From the NCBI GenBank assembly GCA_013823505.1, contig PNMH01000011.1, positions 4,889 through 68,888 of the forward strand: a stretch of DNA of 64,000 nt. The letters are read 5' to 3'. Position 1 is the stretch's first letter, and every line of letters starts with the position of its first letter. This stretch comes from Polaromonas sp. (GTDB taxonomy: Bacteria > Pseudomonadota > Gammaproteobacteria > Burkholderiales > Burkholderiaceae). This document shows positions 22,489 through 31,280 of this stretch, one piece after another. The notes under the pieces are model-generated. The model saw only the letters and a program-made list of their open reading frames with translations, had not been told where the DNA came from and did no database searches. A program made the translations under genes and the position numbers.

Positions 22489-23400
22489 TCAGGATGCACG
22501 ACGACCGACCCAGTCGGCCAGCGCGTGCAGCGTCTCGGCCCGGTCGATGCCGCTCTGGCGCAGGGCCTCGTGGGCCTGGTCGAGCACACGGTCGGCGTAA
22601 GCCTGCGCAGATGCCAGACCCATCAACGACACGAAGGTCGGTTTGTCGGCGGCAGCGTCCTTGCCCGCGGTCTTGCCCAGCGTAGCCGAATCGGCGGTCA
22701 CGTCAAGGATGTCGTCCACCACCTGGAAGGCCAGCCCCACGCAGGCGCCGTACTCGGCGAGCTTCGTTTCGGTGTCCGCCGGCACACGGGCCGTGGCCGC
22801 GCCCATCATCACGCTGGCCTGCAGCAAGGCGCCGGTCTTGTGGCGGTGCATCAGTTCCAGCGCGGGCTGGTCCAGGGCAACGCCCACGCTGGCCAGATCG
22901 ATCGCCTGGCCGCCCGCCATGCCACCCGCACCCGCTGCCAGCGCGAGCAGACGGCACAGGCGCGCCGACATGGCGGGCTCCACGCTGCCGTCGTCGGGCA
23001 CCAGCAATTCGAAGGCGAGCGCCTGCAGCGCGTCACCCGCGAGCAGGGCCTGCGCTTCTCCAAACTGCACGTGCACCGTGGGCTTGCCGCGGCGCAGCAC
23101 ATCGTCGTCCATGCAAGGCATGTCGTCATGCACCAGGGAATAAGCGTGGATCAGCTCCACCGCGCAGGCAGCGCGCATGGCGGCGGCGGCGTGTCCACCC
23201 ACAGCCTCGCAGGTGGCCAGGGCGAGCAAGGGGCGAAGCCGCTTGCCACCGTCGAGCACCGCGTAGCGCATGGCATGGCCCAGCCCGGCAGGCGCCTGGT
23301 CCGGCACCCAACTGGAGAGCGCACGCTCCACCGCGGCTTGCTGCGCTTCGCGCCATGGGGCAAAGGCCAACATCGATTCGGATGCCAGCGTCTGTGTCAT
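22489..23400 (-). CDS. ispA: Farnesyl diphosphate synthase (polyprenyl synthetase)
   Basis: A 303-residue all-helical prenyltransferase. The first aspartate-rich motif is DDMPCMDDD and the second is [13 protein letters not shown] and KTGALL segments also fit. The residues before the first motif and the length fit the short-chain IspA (C15) group. Its ATG overlaps the xseB stop (ATGA at 23400-23397), and dxs follows after 48 bases, an arrangement conserved in many Proteobacteria. Confidence 0.94.
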   Translation of the reverse strand: MTQTLASESMLAFAPWREAQQAAVERALSSWVPDQAPAGLGHAMRYAVLDGGKRLRPLLALATCEAVGGHAAAAMRAACAVELIHAYSLVHDDMPCMDDDVLRRGKPTVHVQFGEAQALLAGDALQALAFELLVPDDGSVEPAMSARLCRLLALAAGAGGMAGGQAIDLASVGVALDQPALELMHRHKTGALLQASVMMGAATARVPADTETKLAEYGACVGLAFQVVDDILDVTADSATLGKTAGKDAAADKPTFVSLMGLASAQAYADRVLDQAHEALRQSGIDRAETLHALADWVGRRAS

Positions 23401-23687
23401 GGCTGGTCCCAGGGTTTGAGTTCGCCGCCTTCAAGGACCTTGATCTGGTTTTCCACCGCTTCCAGTCGGGCGCGACAGAACGCGAGCAACTCGGCGCCGC
23501 GCTGGTAGCGCGTGAGCAGTTGGTCCAGCGGCAGCTGGCCAGCATCGAGTTGGGACACGAGCTGTTCAAGCTCTTCAAGTGCAGCCTCGTAGCTGGCCGC
23601 GACGGGCGTTGCGTCGGCCTTGGCAGCGGAAGTGGAAGTCTTGGGGGTGCGGGGCACGGTGGGGATGGGTTCGTTCACGTGGTTCAT
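23397..23687 (-). CDS. xseB: Exodeoxyribonuclease VII small subunit
   Basis: A 96-residue helical protein with the XseB core [19 protein letters not shown] and [18 protein letters not shown] near residues 35-80. It binds XseA to form exonuclease VII, which degrades single-stranded DNA. About 30 extra residues rich in Pro, Thr and Ala precede the domain. The frame is open upstream without similarity, so the MNHVNEP start is preferred. It is the first gene of the isoprenoid operon, as in E. coli. Confidence 0.92.
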   Translation of the reverse strand: MNHVNEPIPTVPRTPKTSTSAAKADATPVAASYEAALEELEQLVSQLDAGQLPLDQLLTRYQRGAELLAFCRARLEAVENQIKVLEGGELKPWDQP

Positions 23688-23745
23688 TCTAAAGTGGGCA
23701 CGCTTTTGCATACCGGCGCTGGCGGGTGGGTACTTCCCCGGGGGG

Positions 23746-23751
23746 TAGAAT
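23746..23751 (+). promoter_or_regulatory. Candidate -10 element (TAGAAT) before the Rieske gene
   Basis: TAGAAT lies about 135 bases before the oxygenase ATG, implying a long leader that contains two small hairpins (CGGGC..GCCCG near 23773-23791 and CCCC..GGGG at 23851-23865). No clear -35. Confidence 0.3.
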
Positions 23752-23886
23752 TCGCCCCTTTTCATCACTGACGGGCTTCCAACGCCCGGAGGGACGCACC
23801 ACTCCACCCATCCCGCGCGAATTCGTCTCACGAGCACAGCGCTTACCCTGCCCCTTCATAGGGGGAGTCTCTAGGTCAGGACCACG

Positions 23887-25020
23887 ATGTCTGATTTAAG
23901 TCTTCAACTGCAGCAGGCCGCAAGCCAACTTCAGGTTTCCAGTTACTTCGACGAAGCGCTGTTCCAGCGCGAAAAGGAAGTCCTCTTCCAGCGCGGGCCC
24001 CGGTATGTGGGGCACCAATTGGCCGTCCCCAACGTCGGCGACTACCACGCCCTCCCGCAGGAAGCCGGTGGGCGAGCACTGGTGCGCACCGCCTCTGGGG
24101 TAGAGCTCGTCTCCAACGTCTGCCGGCACCGGCAGGCCATCATTCTCAAAGACCGCGGCAATCTGCAGGAAACGCGCAGTGGCAGTGCGGGCGGCAACAT
24201 CGTCTGCCCGCTTCACCGCTGGACCTACAGCGGTGTCCAGGGCGGCCAGGCCGGACAGTTACTGGGCGCGCCCCACTTCGAGAAAGACCCGTGCCTCAAC
24301 CTGAACAACTACCCGCTGCGCGAGTGGAACGGGCTGCTGTTTGAAGACAACGGCCGCGACGTCGCCGCCGACCTGGCCAACCTGGGCCCGCGCGCCGCGC
24401 TCGACTTCGAGGGCATGGTGCTCGACCACGTGGAGCTGCACGAGTGCAACTACAACTGGAAGACCTTCATCGAGGTCTACCTGGAGGACTACCACGTGGC
24501 GCCCTTCCACCCGGGCCTGGGTGGTTTTGTCACCTGCGAAGACCTGCGCTGGGAGCTCAAGCCCGAATACTCGGTGCAAACCGTGGGTCCGGCCAACCTG
24601 CTGGGCAAAGCGGGCAGCCCGGTCTACCAGCGCTGGCACGAACAGCTCATGCAGTACCGCCAGGGGCAAATGCCCGAGCACGGCGCGATCTGGCTGACCT
24701 ACTACCCGCACATCATGGTGGAGTGGTACCCGCACGTGCTCACGGTCTCGACCCTGCACCCGGTGAGCGTGGACAAGACCATCAACATGGTCGAGTTCTA
24801 CTACCCCGAAGAAATTGCGGCGTTCGAGCGCGAGTTCGTCGAGGCTCAGCGTGCGGCGTACATGGAAACCTGCCTGGAAGACGACGAGATTGCCGAGCGC
24901 ATGGACGCCGGGCGCAAGGCGCTGCTGGCACGCGGCGACAACGAGGTCGGCCCCTACCAGAGTCCGATGGAGGACGGCATGCAGCACTTCCACGAGTGGT
25001 ATGCAAGGAAGATGGGCTGA
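23887..25020 (+). CDS. Rieske-type aromatic ring-hydroxylating oxygenase, alpha subunit
   Basis: A 377-residue oxygenase component. The Rieske [2Fe-2S] ligands are Cys79 and His81 (CRH) and Cys107 and His110 (CPLH). The catalytic domain has the mononuclear iron site in LEDYHVAPFHPG and a downstream acid. AGGA lies 6 bases before the ATG. No beta subunit, ferredoxin or reductase gene is adjacent, so partners must be encoded elsewhere; the substrate is unknown. The chain resembles the choline monooxygenase/phenylpropionate dioxygenase-like group annotated in Burkholderiales. A DMT permease and a sulfurtransferase follow on the same strand. Confidence 0.88.
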   Translation: MSDLSLQLQQAASQLQVSSYFDEALFQREKEVLFQRGPRYVGHQLAVPNVGDYHALPQEAGGRALVRTASGVELVSNVCRHRQAIILKDRGNLQETRSGSAGGNIVCPLHRWTYSGVQGGQAGQLLGAPHFEKDPCLNLNNYPLREWNGLLFEDNGRDVAADLANLGPRAALDFEGMVLDHVELHECNYNWKTFIEVYLEDYHVAPFHPGLGGFVTCEDLRWELKPEYSVQTVGPANLLGKAGSPVYQRWHEQLMQYRQGQMPEHGAIWLTYYPHIMVEWYPHVLTVSTLHPVSVDKTINMVEFYYPEEIAAFEREFVEAQRAAYMETCLEDDEIAERMDAGRKALLARGDNEVGPYQSPMEDGMQHFHEWYARKMG

Positions 25021-25077
25021 CGGGAGCGCTCCATCGACCCCGCCATCGTCCACCAGAACACACCGAGAGCCTGATCC

Positions 25078-25968
25078 GTGCAAGCGCTCTGGATGGTCCT
25101 CGCGTCGCTGTTCTTTGCCACCATGGGCGTGTGCATCAAGTTCGCCTCGACCGAGTTCAACAGTTTCGAGATCGTGTTCTACCGCGGTGTGGTGGGCGTG
25201 GTCTGCCTGATCGGTCTCACGCGCCTGCAGGGTGTTACGCTGCGCACCAGCCTGCCCATGATGCATGTGTGGCGCAGCGTGGTGGGGGTGACGGCACTGA
25301 CCGCCTGGTTCTACGCGATTGCCAACCTGCCGCTGGCCACGGCCATGACGCTCAACTACATGAGCAGCGTGTGGATCGCGGCTTTCCTGATGGGCGGCGC
25401 GATGCTGGTACAGGGCCGCAACGCACCACTGCTCCAGCAGGCGCCATTGCTGCTCACGGTGATGGCAGGCTTCGGCGGGGTGGCCATGATGCTGCGGCCC
25501 ACCCTGGGCGAAGGGCAGGCCGTCGGCGCCCTGGTGGGCCTCATGTCCGGCATTTTCTCGGCCTTTGCCTACCTGCAGGTCGCAGCGCTGGCCCGGGCCG
25601 GTGAGCCCGAGGGCCGCACGGTTTTTTACTTCTCCATCGGCGCGGTGATCGCCGGCGCCCTGGGCATGCTGTTTGCCGGCGTGAGCGAATGGCAGTGGCC
25701 AGGCGCGTTGTGGCTGCTGCCGATCGGCGTGCTGGCGGTGTTCGGGCAACTGTGCATGACCCGTGCCTACTCCAGCGGCGCCACCATGGTGGTAGCCAAC
25801 CTGCAGTATTCGGGCATCGTCTTTGCCGGCCTCTACAGCCTCATCATCTTCGGCGACCAGTTGCCCCTCACAGGCTGGCTCGGCATGGCGCTGATCATCG
25901 TCAGCGGCATCACCGCCACGGTGCTGCGCGATCGGGCCGTGCCGAACGCACCCGCCGAAGACCATTGA
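25078..25968 (+). CDS. EamA/DMT-family permease
   Basis: A 296-residue inner-membrane transporter with about ten helices in two EamA repeats (about 1-135 and 150-285). Typical stretches are FFATMGVCIKFASTEFNSFEIVFYR at the start of repeat 1 and MTRAYSSGATMVVANLQYSGIVFA in repeat 2. The start codon is GTG at 25078. Substrate unknown; family members export amino acids, nucleosides and other metabolites. It lies 57 bases behind the oxygenase gene and 30 bases before the sulfurtransferase. Confidence 0.85.
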   Translation: MQALWMVLASLFFATMGVCIKFASTEFNSFEIVFYRGVVGVVCLIGLTRLQGVTLRTSLPMMHVWRSVVGVTALTAWFYAIANLPLATAMTLNYMSSVWIAAFLMGGAMLVQGRNAPLLQQAPLLLTVMAGFGGVAMMLRPTLGEGQAVGALVGLMSGIFSAFAYLQVAALARAGEPEGRTVFYFSIGAVIAGALGMLFAGVSEWQWPGALWLLPIGVLAVFGQLCMTRAYSSGATMVVANLQYSGIVFAGLYSLIIFGDQLPLTGWLGMALIIVSGITATVLRDRAVPNAPAEDH

Positions 25969-25998
25969 AGCCCCACTGACCTGAAGCACAATGCGCGC

Positions 25999-26856
25999 AT
26001 GTTCACCACACTGATCTCTGCTCGCGAACTTCAGCAACTCATGGCCTCCGGTGCGCCGCTGCGCGTCTACGACTGCAGCTTTGAACTCATGAAGCCCGAT
26101 GCGGGCGCCGCACAGTACGTTGAGGAGCACATTCCAGGCTCGGTGTACGTGCACCTGGACCACCACCTCAGCGACAAACTGGGGGCCGATCGCGCCAGTG
26201 GGGGGCGACACCCCCTGCCCTCGCGCGAAACCTTTGCCCAGCGCATGGCGGGCCTGGGGCTGTCCAACGGCGTGCAGGCAGTGGTGCTGGACCGCCAGGG
26301 CGCCAACTATTGCGGCCGCCTGTGGTGGATGCTGAAGTGGTGCGGCCATGAGGCCGTGGCTGTGCTCGATGGCGGCCTGGCTGCCTGGAAAGCCGCCGGG
26401 GGAGCGCTGACCAGTGGCGCATCGCCCGTCCCCGAAGCCGGGCGGTTCACGCTCGCGCCCGCCGCGGCCGCCGCCGCCTCCACCCAGAGCATGGTGCAAG
26501 CGCTCGGCAGGCACACACAAACGGTGATCGACGCGCGTGCCGGCGCCCGCTTTCGCGGCGAAGTCGAACCACTCGACCCGGTGGCTGGCCACATCCCGGG
26601 CGCACTGAACCGCCCCTTCGCCGAGAACATCGGTCCCGACGGCCTCTTCAAGCCAGCCGCGCAACTGCGCGCGGAGTTTGAACACCTGCTCGCCGGACGC
26701 GACCCCGCCAGCGTGGTCCACCACTGCGGCAGCGGAGTGAGCGCGGTCCCCAACCTGCTGGCCATGGAAGTGGCCGGCCTGGGCCGCACCGCGCTTTACC
26801 CTGGCAGTTGGAGCGAGTGGTGCAACACACCCGGCGCGCCCTGCGCCGTTGGCTGA
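25999..26856 (+). CDS. 3-mercaptopyruvate/thiosulfate sulfurtransferase
   Basis: A 285-residue tandem-rhodanese protein. The C-terminal domain has the active-site Cys243 in HHCGSGVSA; the CGSGV loop is the mercaptopyruvate-type rather than the thiosulfate-type CRxGR sequence. The N-terminal domain is the usual inactive copy and contains the interdomain HIPGSVYVHLDHHLS segment. It moves sulfane sulfur from 3-mercaptopyruvate or thiosulfate to an acceptor. It ends next to the sensor-kinase gene, overlapping it by 8 bases if the kinase starts at TTG 26849. Confidence 0.9.
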   Translation: MFTTLISARELQQLMASGAPLRVYDCSFELMKPDAGAAQYVEEHIPGSVYVHLDHHLSDKLGADRASGGRHPLPSRETFAQRMAGLGLSNGVQAVVLDRQGANYCGRLWWMLKWCGHEAVAVLDGGLAAWKAAGGALTSGASPVPEAGRFTLAPAAAAAASTQSMVQALGRHTQTVIDARAGARFRGEVEPLDPVAGHIPGALNRPFAENIGPDGLFKPAAQLRAEFEHLLAGRDPASVVHHCGSGVSAVPNLLAMEVAGLGRTALYPGSWSEWCNTPGAPCAVG

Positions 26857-26896
26857 CGACCACTTCGCCTCTGAGCCCACGCCCACTCCCTCAACC

Positions 26897-29452
26897 ATGC
26901 AGCCGCACGACGACGCCGCTTTCAATGTTCTGGGAGACCGGGATCGCACCGCAGCCCTGAAGCTGACGTCGCTGGTGATCGGCTCCACGGGCCTGCTGGT
27001 GCTGCTGATGGAACTGGTGCTCGCGGCACCCGGCGAACACGAAGCCTGGGTGGCTGGCGGGCTGACCGTCGTGGCCTGGCTCTGCTACGGCCTCACACGC
27101 GCTGGCCGCACGCGGTATGTGGCCCACGTGATCGTGGCCGCCGTGCTGGGCGCGGCCATCTTCTCGGCCATCAGCTACGGCTCGGTGCGCACCGCCGTGG
27201 GGTTCCTCTTCATGGGCTCGGTGGTGGGCGCCGGCATCTTTCTGGGGCGCACGGCACTGATCGTCACCACCGTGGCCAGCGTCGGCTCGCTCGGTGTGCT
27301 CACCTGGGCCGAAGCCTCGGGTCTGCTGACGCACAGGCCCGATTTTTCCGTGAGCCTGCGCGTGTGGATCACCCACTCGGCCACCGTGCTCGTGTGCGCC
27401 CTCACCGTGCACCACAGCCGCCTGAGGACCAAGCGGGCCTTGCAGCTGCAGGCGCAGGAGTTCGAGCGCCGCAAGGCCACCGAGCAGGAGCGCGACCGCA
27501 ACCTGGAGCGCTTCGCGCGGATCTTCCGCACGAGCCCAAGCCCCATGATCGCCCAGTCGGCGCGCACTGGCTCCATCCTCGACGTGAACCCGGCGTTCGA
27601 GCGCAGCTACGGCTACTCGCGCGACCAGGTGCTCGGCCGCCAGGAGACCTTTCTCTGGGCCGAACCGGCGCAGCGCGAGATCTACCTTCAGCAGCTCTAC
27701 GAGCAGCGCCACATGGACCAGTTTGCCTGCCAGGGCAAACGCGCCGACGGCCAGATCTTCAAGGCACTCATCTCCAGCGAGATGGGCACCGACCGCGAGG
27801 ACAAACTGATCATCACCACCGTCACCGACGTGAGCGCGCAAGCCGAGGCCATGGAACGCCTGCGACGCTCCGAGGAACGGTTTGCGAAGGCCTTCAACTT
27901 CAGCCCCCTGAACCTCACCATCACCCGGCTCGCAGACGGCAGCTTCCTGGAAATCAACAAGGCACAGGACCGGGTGCAGGGCATGCGGCCCGACGAGCTG
28001 ATCGGCAAGACCACGCTGGAAGCCGGCGCCTGGCTCACGCCAGCCGACCGGGAGCAGTTTGTGGCCCAGTTGGTGCGCGACGGCCGCGTCGAAAACTACG
28101 ACACCCTCATGCGCCACAAGGACGGCAGCCTGGTGGACACCCGACTGTGGGCCGAGCTGATCGAGATCGACGGCGAGCCCTGCATCCTCTCGTGCACGGT
28201 GAACATTGCCGCCGAGAAGCGGCGCGAGTCCCTGTTGCTCAACGTCGCCAAAGGCGTGGCAGCGGAAACCGGCGAGGCTTTTTTCACCGCGCTCACGCGC
28301 CACTTGTCTGAAACCATCGAGTGCGACATGGTGGTGATCGGGGAATGCCCGGACCCCGAGTCTGTGCAGGTCTTGTCCATCTGGAAAGACGCGCTGCCCA
28401 TGCCCAACTTCAGCTTCGACACCCTCAACACGCCGTGCGCTGAAACGCTGAAGCAAAAGGACGCGTTTGTGTGTGCGCAAGGTTTGCGCGAGGGCTTTCC
28501 GAATGCCCGCGGGATCAACCGGGAGGGCTTCCAGGCTTACCTCGGCCAGGCTTTGCGTGACGCCGATGGCACCCCCATCGGGATCCTGTTTGCCCTGTGG
28601 CGCAAACCCTTGGCGCTGCGCGAAGACATCCAGGCCATGGTGTCCATTTTCGCCAGCCGTGCCAATGCGGAACTCGTGCGCCTGCACCGCGACCGAGAAA
28701 TCCAGCGCCTGACCGAGACCCTGGAGCTGCGCGTGCGCGAACGCACCGCCGAACTGCAAAAGCTCAATGCGGAGCTCGACTCGTTTGCCTACACGGTGTC
28801 GCACGATCTGAAGTCGCCCCTGCGAACCATCGACGGATTCACCCGATTGATCGAAGAGCAGATGGGCGAGCGGCTCAACGCCGACGAGCGCGAGATGTTT
28901 GACCGCGTGCTGTCGTCCGCCGCGCGCATGGGCTCGCTGATCTCCGCGCTGCTGGCGCTGGCCCGCGTGAGCCAGGCGCCGCTGGAGCGCCAAAGCGTGG
29001 ATCTGAGCGTGCTGGTGCGCAGCATCCTGGCCGAGCGCCTGGCGGAAAGTCCCGCACGAGCTGTTGAGTGCCACATCGCCGACGGGCTGACGGCGGAATG
29101 CGACCCGCAGCTGGCGCGCATTGCGCTGGAGAACCTGCTGGGCAATGCCCTCAAGTACAGCCGGGATCAACCTCAAGCCATGATCGAGTTCGGGTGCCTC
29201 GTGGCAGAGAACGACGGCGCGCCCAGGTACTTTGTGCGGGACAACGGCGTGGGTTTCAACATGGCCTACGCCACCAAACTGTTCAAACCCTTCCAGCGCC
29301 TGCACATGGCCAGCGAGTTCGAAGGCACGGGTATCGGCCTGGCCACCGTGCGCCGCATCATCGAACGCCACGGCGGCGACATCACAGCCATCAGCGCGCC
29401 CGGCGAAGGCGCCACCTTCAGCTTCTCGCTCGGCGACGCACCCGCCAGCTGA
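26897..29452 (+). CDS. Membrane sensor histidine kinase with PAS-PAS-GAF
   Basis: An 851-residue sensor kinase. Residues about 25-175 hold six hydrophobic helices, then a coiled-coil linker, PAS domain 1 (about 205-320), PAS domain 2 (about 325-445), a GAF-like domain (about 450-610), the HisKA dimerisation domain with phospho-acceptor His636 (VSHDLKSPLRT) and the HATPase domain (DNGVGF, GTGIGLA). No receiver domain is fused and no response regulator gene is adjacent, so it is an orphan. The start is uncertain: ATG 26897 is used, but TTG 26849 is also open and neither has a good ribosome site. The signal sensed is unknown. Confidence 0.88.
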   Translation: MQPHDDAAFNVLGDRDRTAALKLTSLVIGSTGLLVLLMELVLAAPGEHEAWVAGGLTVVAWLCYGLTRAGRTRYVAHVIVAAVLGAAIFSAISYGSVRTAVGFLFMGSVVGAGIFLGRTALIVTTVASVGSLGVLTWAEASGLLTHRPDFSVSLRVWITHSATVLVCALTVHHSRLRTKRALQLQAQEFERRKATEQERDRNLERFARIFRTSPSPMIAQSARTGSILDVNPAFERSYGYSRDQVLGRQETFLWAEPAQREIYLQQLYEQRHMDQFACQGKRADGQIFKALISSEMGTDREDKLIITTVTDVSAQAEAMERLRRSEERFAKAFNFSPLNLTITRLADGSFLEINKAQDRVQGMRPDELIGKTTLEAGAWLTPADREQFVAQLVRDGRVENYDTLMRHKDGSLVDTRLWAELIEIDGEPCILSCTVNIAAEKRRESLLLNVAKGVAAETGEAFFTALTRHLSETIECDMVVIGECPDPESVQVLSIWKDALPMPNFSFDTLNTPCAETLKQKDAFVCAQGLREGFPNARGINREGFQAYLGQALRDADGTPIGILFALWRKPLALREDIQAMVSIFASRANAELVRLHRDREIQRLTETLELRVRERTAELQKLNAELDSFAYTVSHDLKSPLRTIDGFTRLIEEQMGERLNADEREMFDRVLSSAARMGSLISALLALARVSQAPLERQSVDLSVLVRSILAERLAESPARAVECHIADGLTAECDPQLARIALENLLGNALKYSRDQPQAMIEFGCLVAENDGAPRYFVRDNGVGFNMAYATKLFKPFQRLHMASEFEGTGIGLATVRRIIERHGGDITAISAPGEGATFSFSLGDAPAS

Positions 29453-29455
29453 AGA

Positions 29456-30262
29456 TCAGTGGGCGAGGCTGCTCACCACCGTGACCAGCGCAATACCCGC
29501 CAGCAACCAGGCCACCTGGGACACCGTGTCCCGAAACCCCAGCTGCTTTTGCAACTGCGGAATCAGGTCGGCCAGCGCGACATACACAAAGCTGCTGGAC
29601 GCTGCCACCAGGAAAAACGGCAGGTAGTCCTGCAACTGCGTCACCAGGAAATAGCCCACCACGCCACCGAGCGCGGTGACGGTACCGGCGAGCGACACCT
29701 TGACCAGCGCGGCGCGCGAGGTGCCCGAGGTGTGGCGCAGCACCACCAGATCGCCGATGTGGTGCGGTACTTCGTGCGCCAGCACCGCCAGCGAAGTGAT
29801 CACGCCCAGACGCATGTCGGCCAGGAAAGCCGAGGCGATCAGGATGCCGTCGCCAAACGCATGCACGCTGTCGCCGGCCAACACGGCCCAACCGCCCGAG
29901 CGCAGACCATGGTCGTGGTGCGCATGGCTGTGTCCATGGTGGTGGGCGTGGTCGCCATGGTCGGTTTCCTGCGCCGGCCCGTGGTTGTGCTCGTGCCCGT
30001 GGTGCCACAGCTCGGCCTTGTCAAGCAGGAAGAAAAACACCAGCCCGCCCAGCAGCATGGCAAACAGCTCGTGAGCGCCGGCCTCGCTTTCGAAGGCCTC
30101 GGGCAGCAGGTGCATGAACGCCGTGGCCATGAGCGCGCCTGCGGCCATGCTGAGCATGTGCTGTGTGTAACGGGCCAGCATCGCAAACGCCATCAGCGCA
30201 GCCAGCCACACACTGCCCACGCCCGCGGCCACGGTACCCATCAAGATCGCCAGCAAGGTCAT
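29456..30262 (-). CDS. ZIP-family divalent metal transporter
   Basis: A 268-residue inner-membrane metal importer. About eight helices are split by a His-rich cytoplasmic loop (about 80-118, HHGHEHNHG and DHAHHHGHSHAHHDHG), a hallmark of ZIP proteins. The metal-site helix contains DSVHAFGDGILIASAF and the next helix AHEVPHHIGDLVVL, close to the HEhPEGL-type signatures but with Asp and His replacing some residues. Likely metals are zinc, iron or manganese. It converges on the kinase gene with three bases between stop codons. Confidence 0.88.
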   Translation of the reverse strand: MTLLAILMGTVAAGVGSVWLAALMAFAMLARYTQHMLSMAAGALMATAFMHLLPEAFESEAGAHELFAMLLGGLVFFFLLDKAELWHHGHEHNHGPAQETDHGDHAHHHGHSHAHHDHGLRSGGWAVLAGDSVHAFGDGILIASAFLADMRLGVITSLAVLAHEVPHHIGDLVVLRHTSGTSRAALVKVSLAGTVTALGGVVGYFLVTQLQDYLPFFLVAASSSFVYVALADLIPQLQKQLGFRDTVSQVAWLLAGIALVTVVSSLAH

Positions 30263-30285
30263 GTTGTTCTTTTCAATTCATCCAC

Positions 30286-30311
30286 AAAAAAGGCCGCTCT
30301 TCAGCGGCCTT
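30286..30311 (-). terminator. Intrinsic terminator after the dienelactone hydrolase gene
   Basis: On the minus strand, nine-pair stem AAGGCCGCT / AGCGGCCTT with a four-base loop followed by TTTTTT, 23 bases after the hydrolase stop and 24 bases before the ZIP start. Confidence 0.85.
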
Positions 30312-30333
30312 GGTTCACCCACAGCACAAGGGC

Positions 30334-31233
30334 TCAGGCCACGCCGTGCTGCTTGAACCACGCCAGTGCACGGTTCCAGCCGTCTTCGGCCGGCTCCTTC
30401 TGGAAACTGGGCCGGTAGTCGGCATGGAAGGCGTGCGGTGCGCCCGGGTAGACCACAAACGTCGACGCCTTGGCGGCCGGGCTTCCGACCGCCAACGCGG
30501 CTTTCATCTTATCAACCGTGTCAAGCGGGATGCCAGTGTCGGCCGCGCCGTAGAGCCCCAGCACGGGGCCCTTGAGCTGGGCAGCCACATCGACCGGGTG
30601 TTTGGGGTTCAGCGCCGTGGTATCACCCACCAGGCGGCCGTACCAGGCCACGCCGGCCTTCACCGCCGGGTTGTGGGCCGCGTAGAGCCAGGTCTGGCGC
30701 CCGCCCCAGCAGAAGCCGGTGACGCTCAGCTTGGCGGCATCACCACCGTTGGCGGCGGCCCATCTCACCGTGGCGTCCAGATCGGCCATCACCTGCGCAT
30801 CGGGCACCTTGGACACCACCTCGGCGATCAGCTTGGCCATCTCACCGTAACTTTGGGCATCGCCCTGGCGCACGAACAACTCCGGCGCGATCGCCAGGAA
30901 GCCGGCTTTGGCAAAACGGCGTGCGGTGTCGGCGATGTACTCATGCACACCAAAAATCTCGGACAACACGAGCACCACCGGCAGGCCGGTCTTGCCGGCG
31001 GGTGCGGCGCGGTAGGCGGGCATCTTGTAGCCGTTGACGTCGATCATTACCTCACCGACGGTGAGGCCGTCAAAGGAGGTTCGGATGGCGGTCTGCGCCA
31101 TCAACGGGGCCGCAGCCGCCGCGTAGCCCACCCCCAGCGCAGCCTTGAGCGCGGTGCGGCGGGTGGCGCCGTGTTCGTTCGACTGACCGGGCAGCAGAGC
31201 GCCGAGGTCCTGGGCGTGTTGGTCGTTGAGCAA
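30334..31233 (-). CDS. Dienelactone hydrolase family protein, exported
   Basis: A 299-residue alpha/beta hydrolase. A twin-arginine-like signal (TRRTALKAALG, then AAAAAPLMAQ) near residues 18-45 suggests export. The nucleophile elbow is GFCWGGRQTW with Cys, and the catalytic His is in GAPHAFHADYRP, both typical of carboxymethylenebutenolidase-type enzymes, which open dienelactones from aromatic catabolism; the real substrate is not known. No suitable ATG is available: the TTG at 31233 preceded by AGGAG at a 7-base spacing is the best start. It is transcribed alone and ends at an intrinsic terminator. Confidence 0.85.
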   Translation of the reverse strand: MLNDQHAQDLGALLPGQSNEHGATRRTALKAALGVGYAAAAAPLMAQTAIRTSFDGLTVGEVMIDVNGYKMPAYRAAPAGKTGLPVVLVLSEIFGVHEYIADTARRFAKAGFLAIAPELFVRQGDAQSYGEMAKLIAEVVSKVPDAQVMADLDATVRWAAANGGDAAKLSVTGFCWGGRQTWLYAAHNPAVKAGVAWYGRLVGDTTALNPKHPVDVAAQLKGPVLGLYGAADTGIPLDTVDKMKAALAVGSPAAKASTFVVYPGAPHAFHADYRPSFQKEPAEDGWNRALAWFKQHGVA

Positions 31234-31280
31234 GGTGGGTCTCCTGGTGGGGTTTGAGGCGGTGAAGTCTGCCACGTGCC

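Noticed and set aside
23706..23751. TTGCAT and TAGAAT as a -35/-10 pair before the Rieske gene.
   Set aside because: The spacing is 34 bases, far from the needed 16-18.
24259..29371. Two long antisense frames over the Rieske, permease, sulfurtransferase and kinase genes.
   Set aside because: Shadow frames of high-GC genes with clear catalytic motifs on the plus strand.
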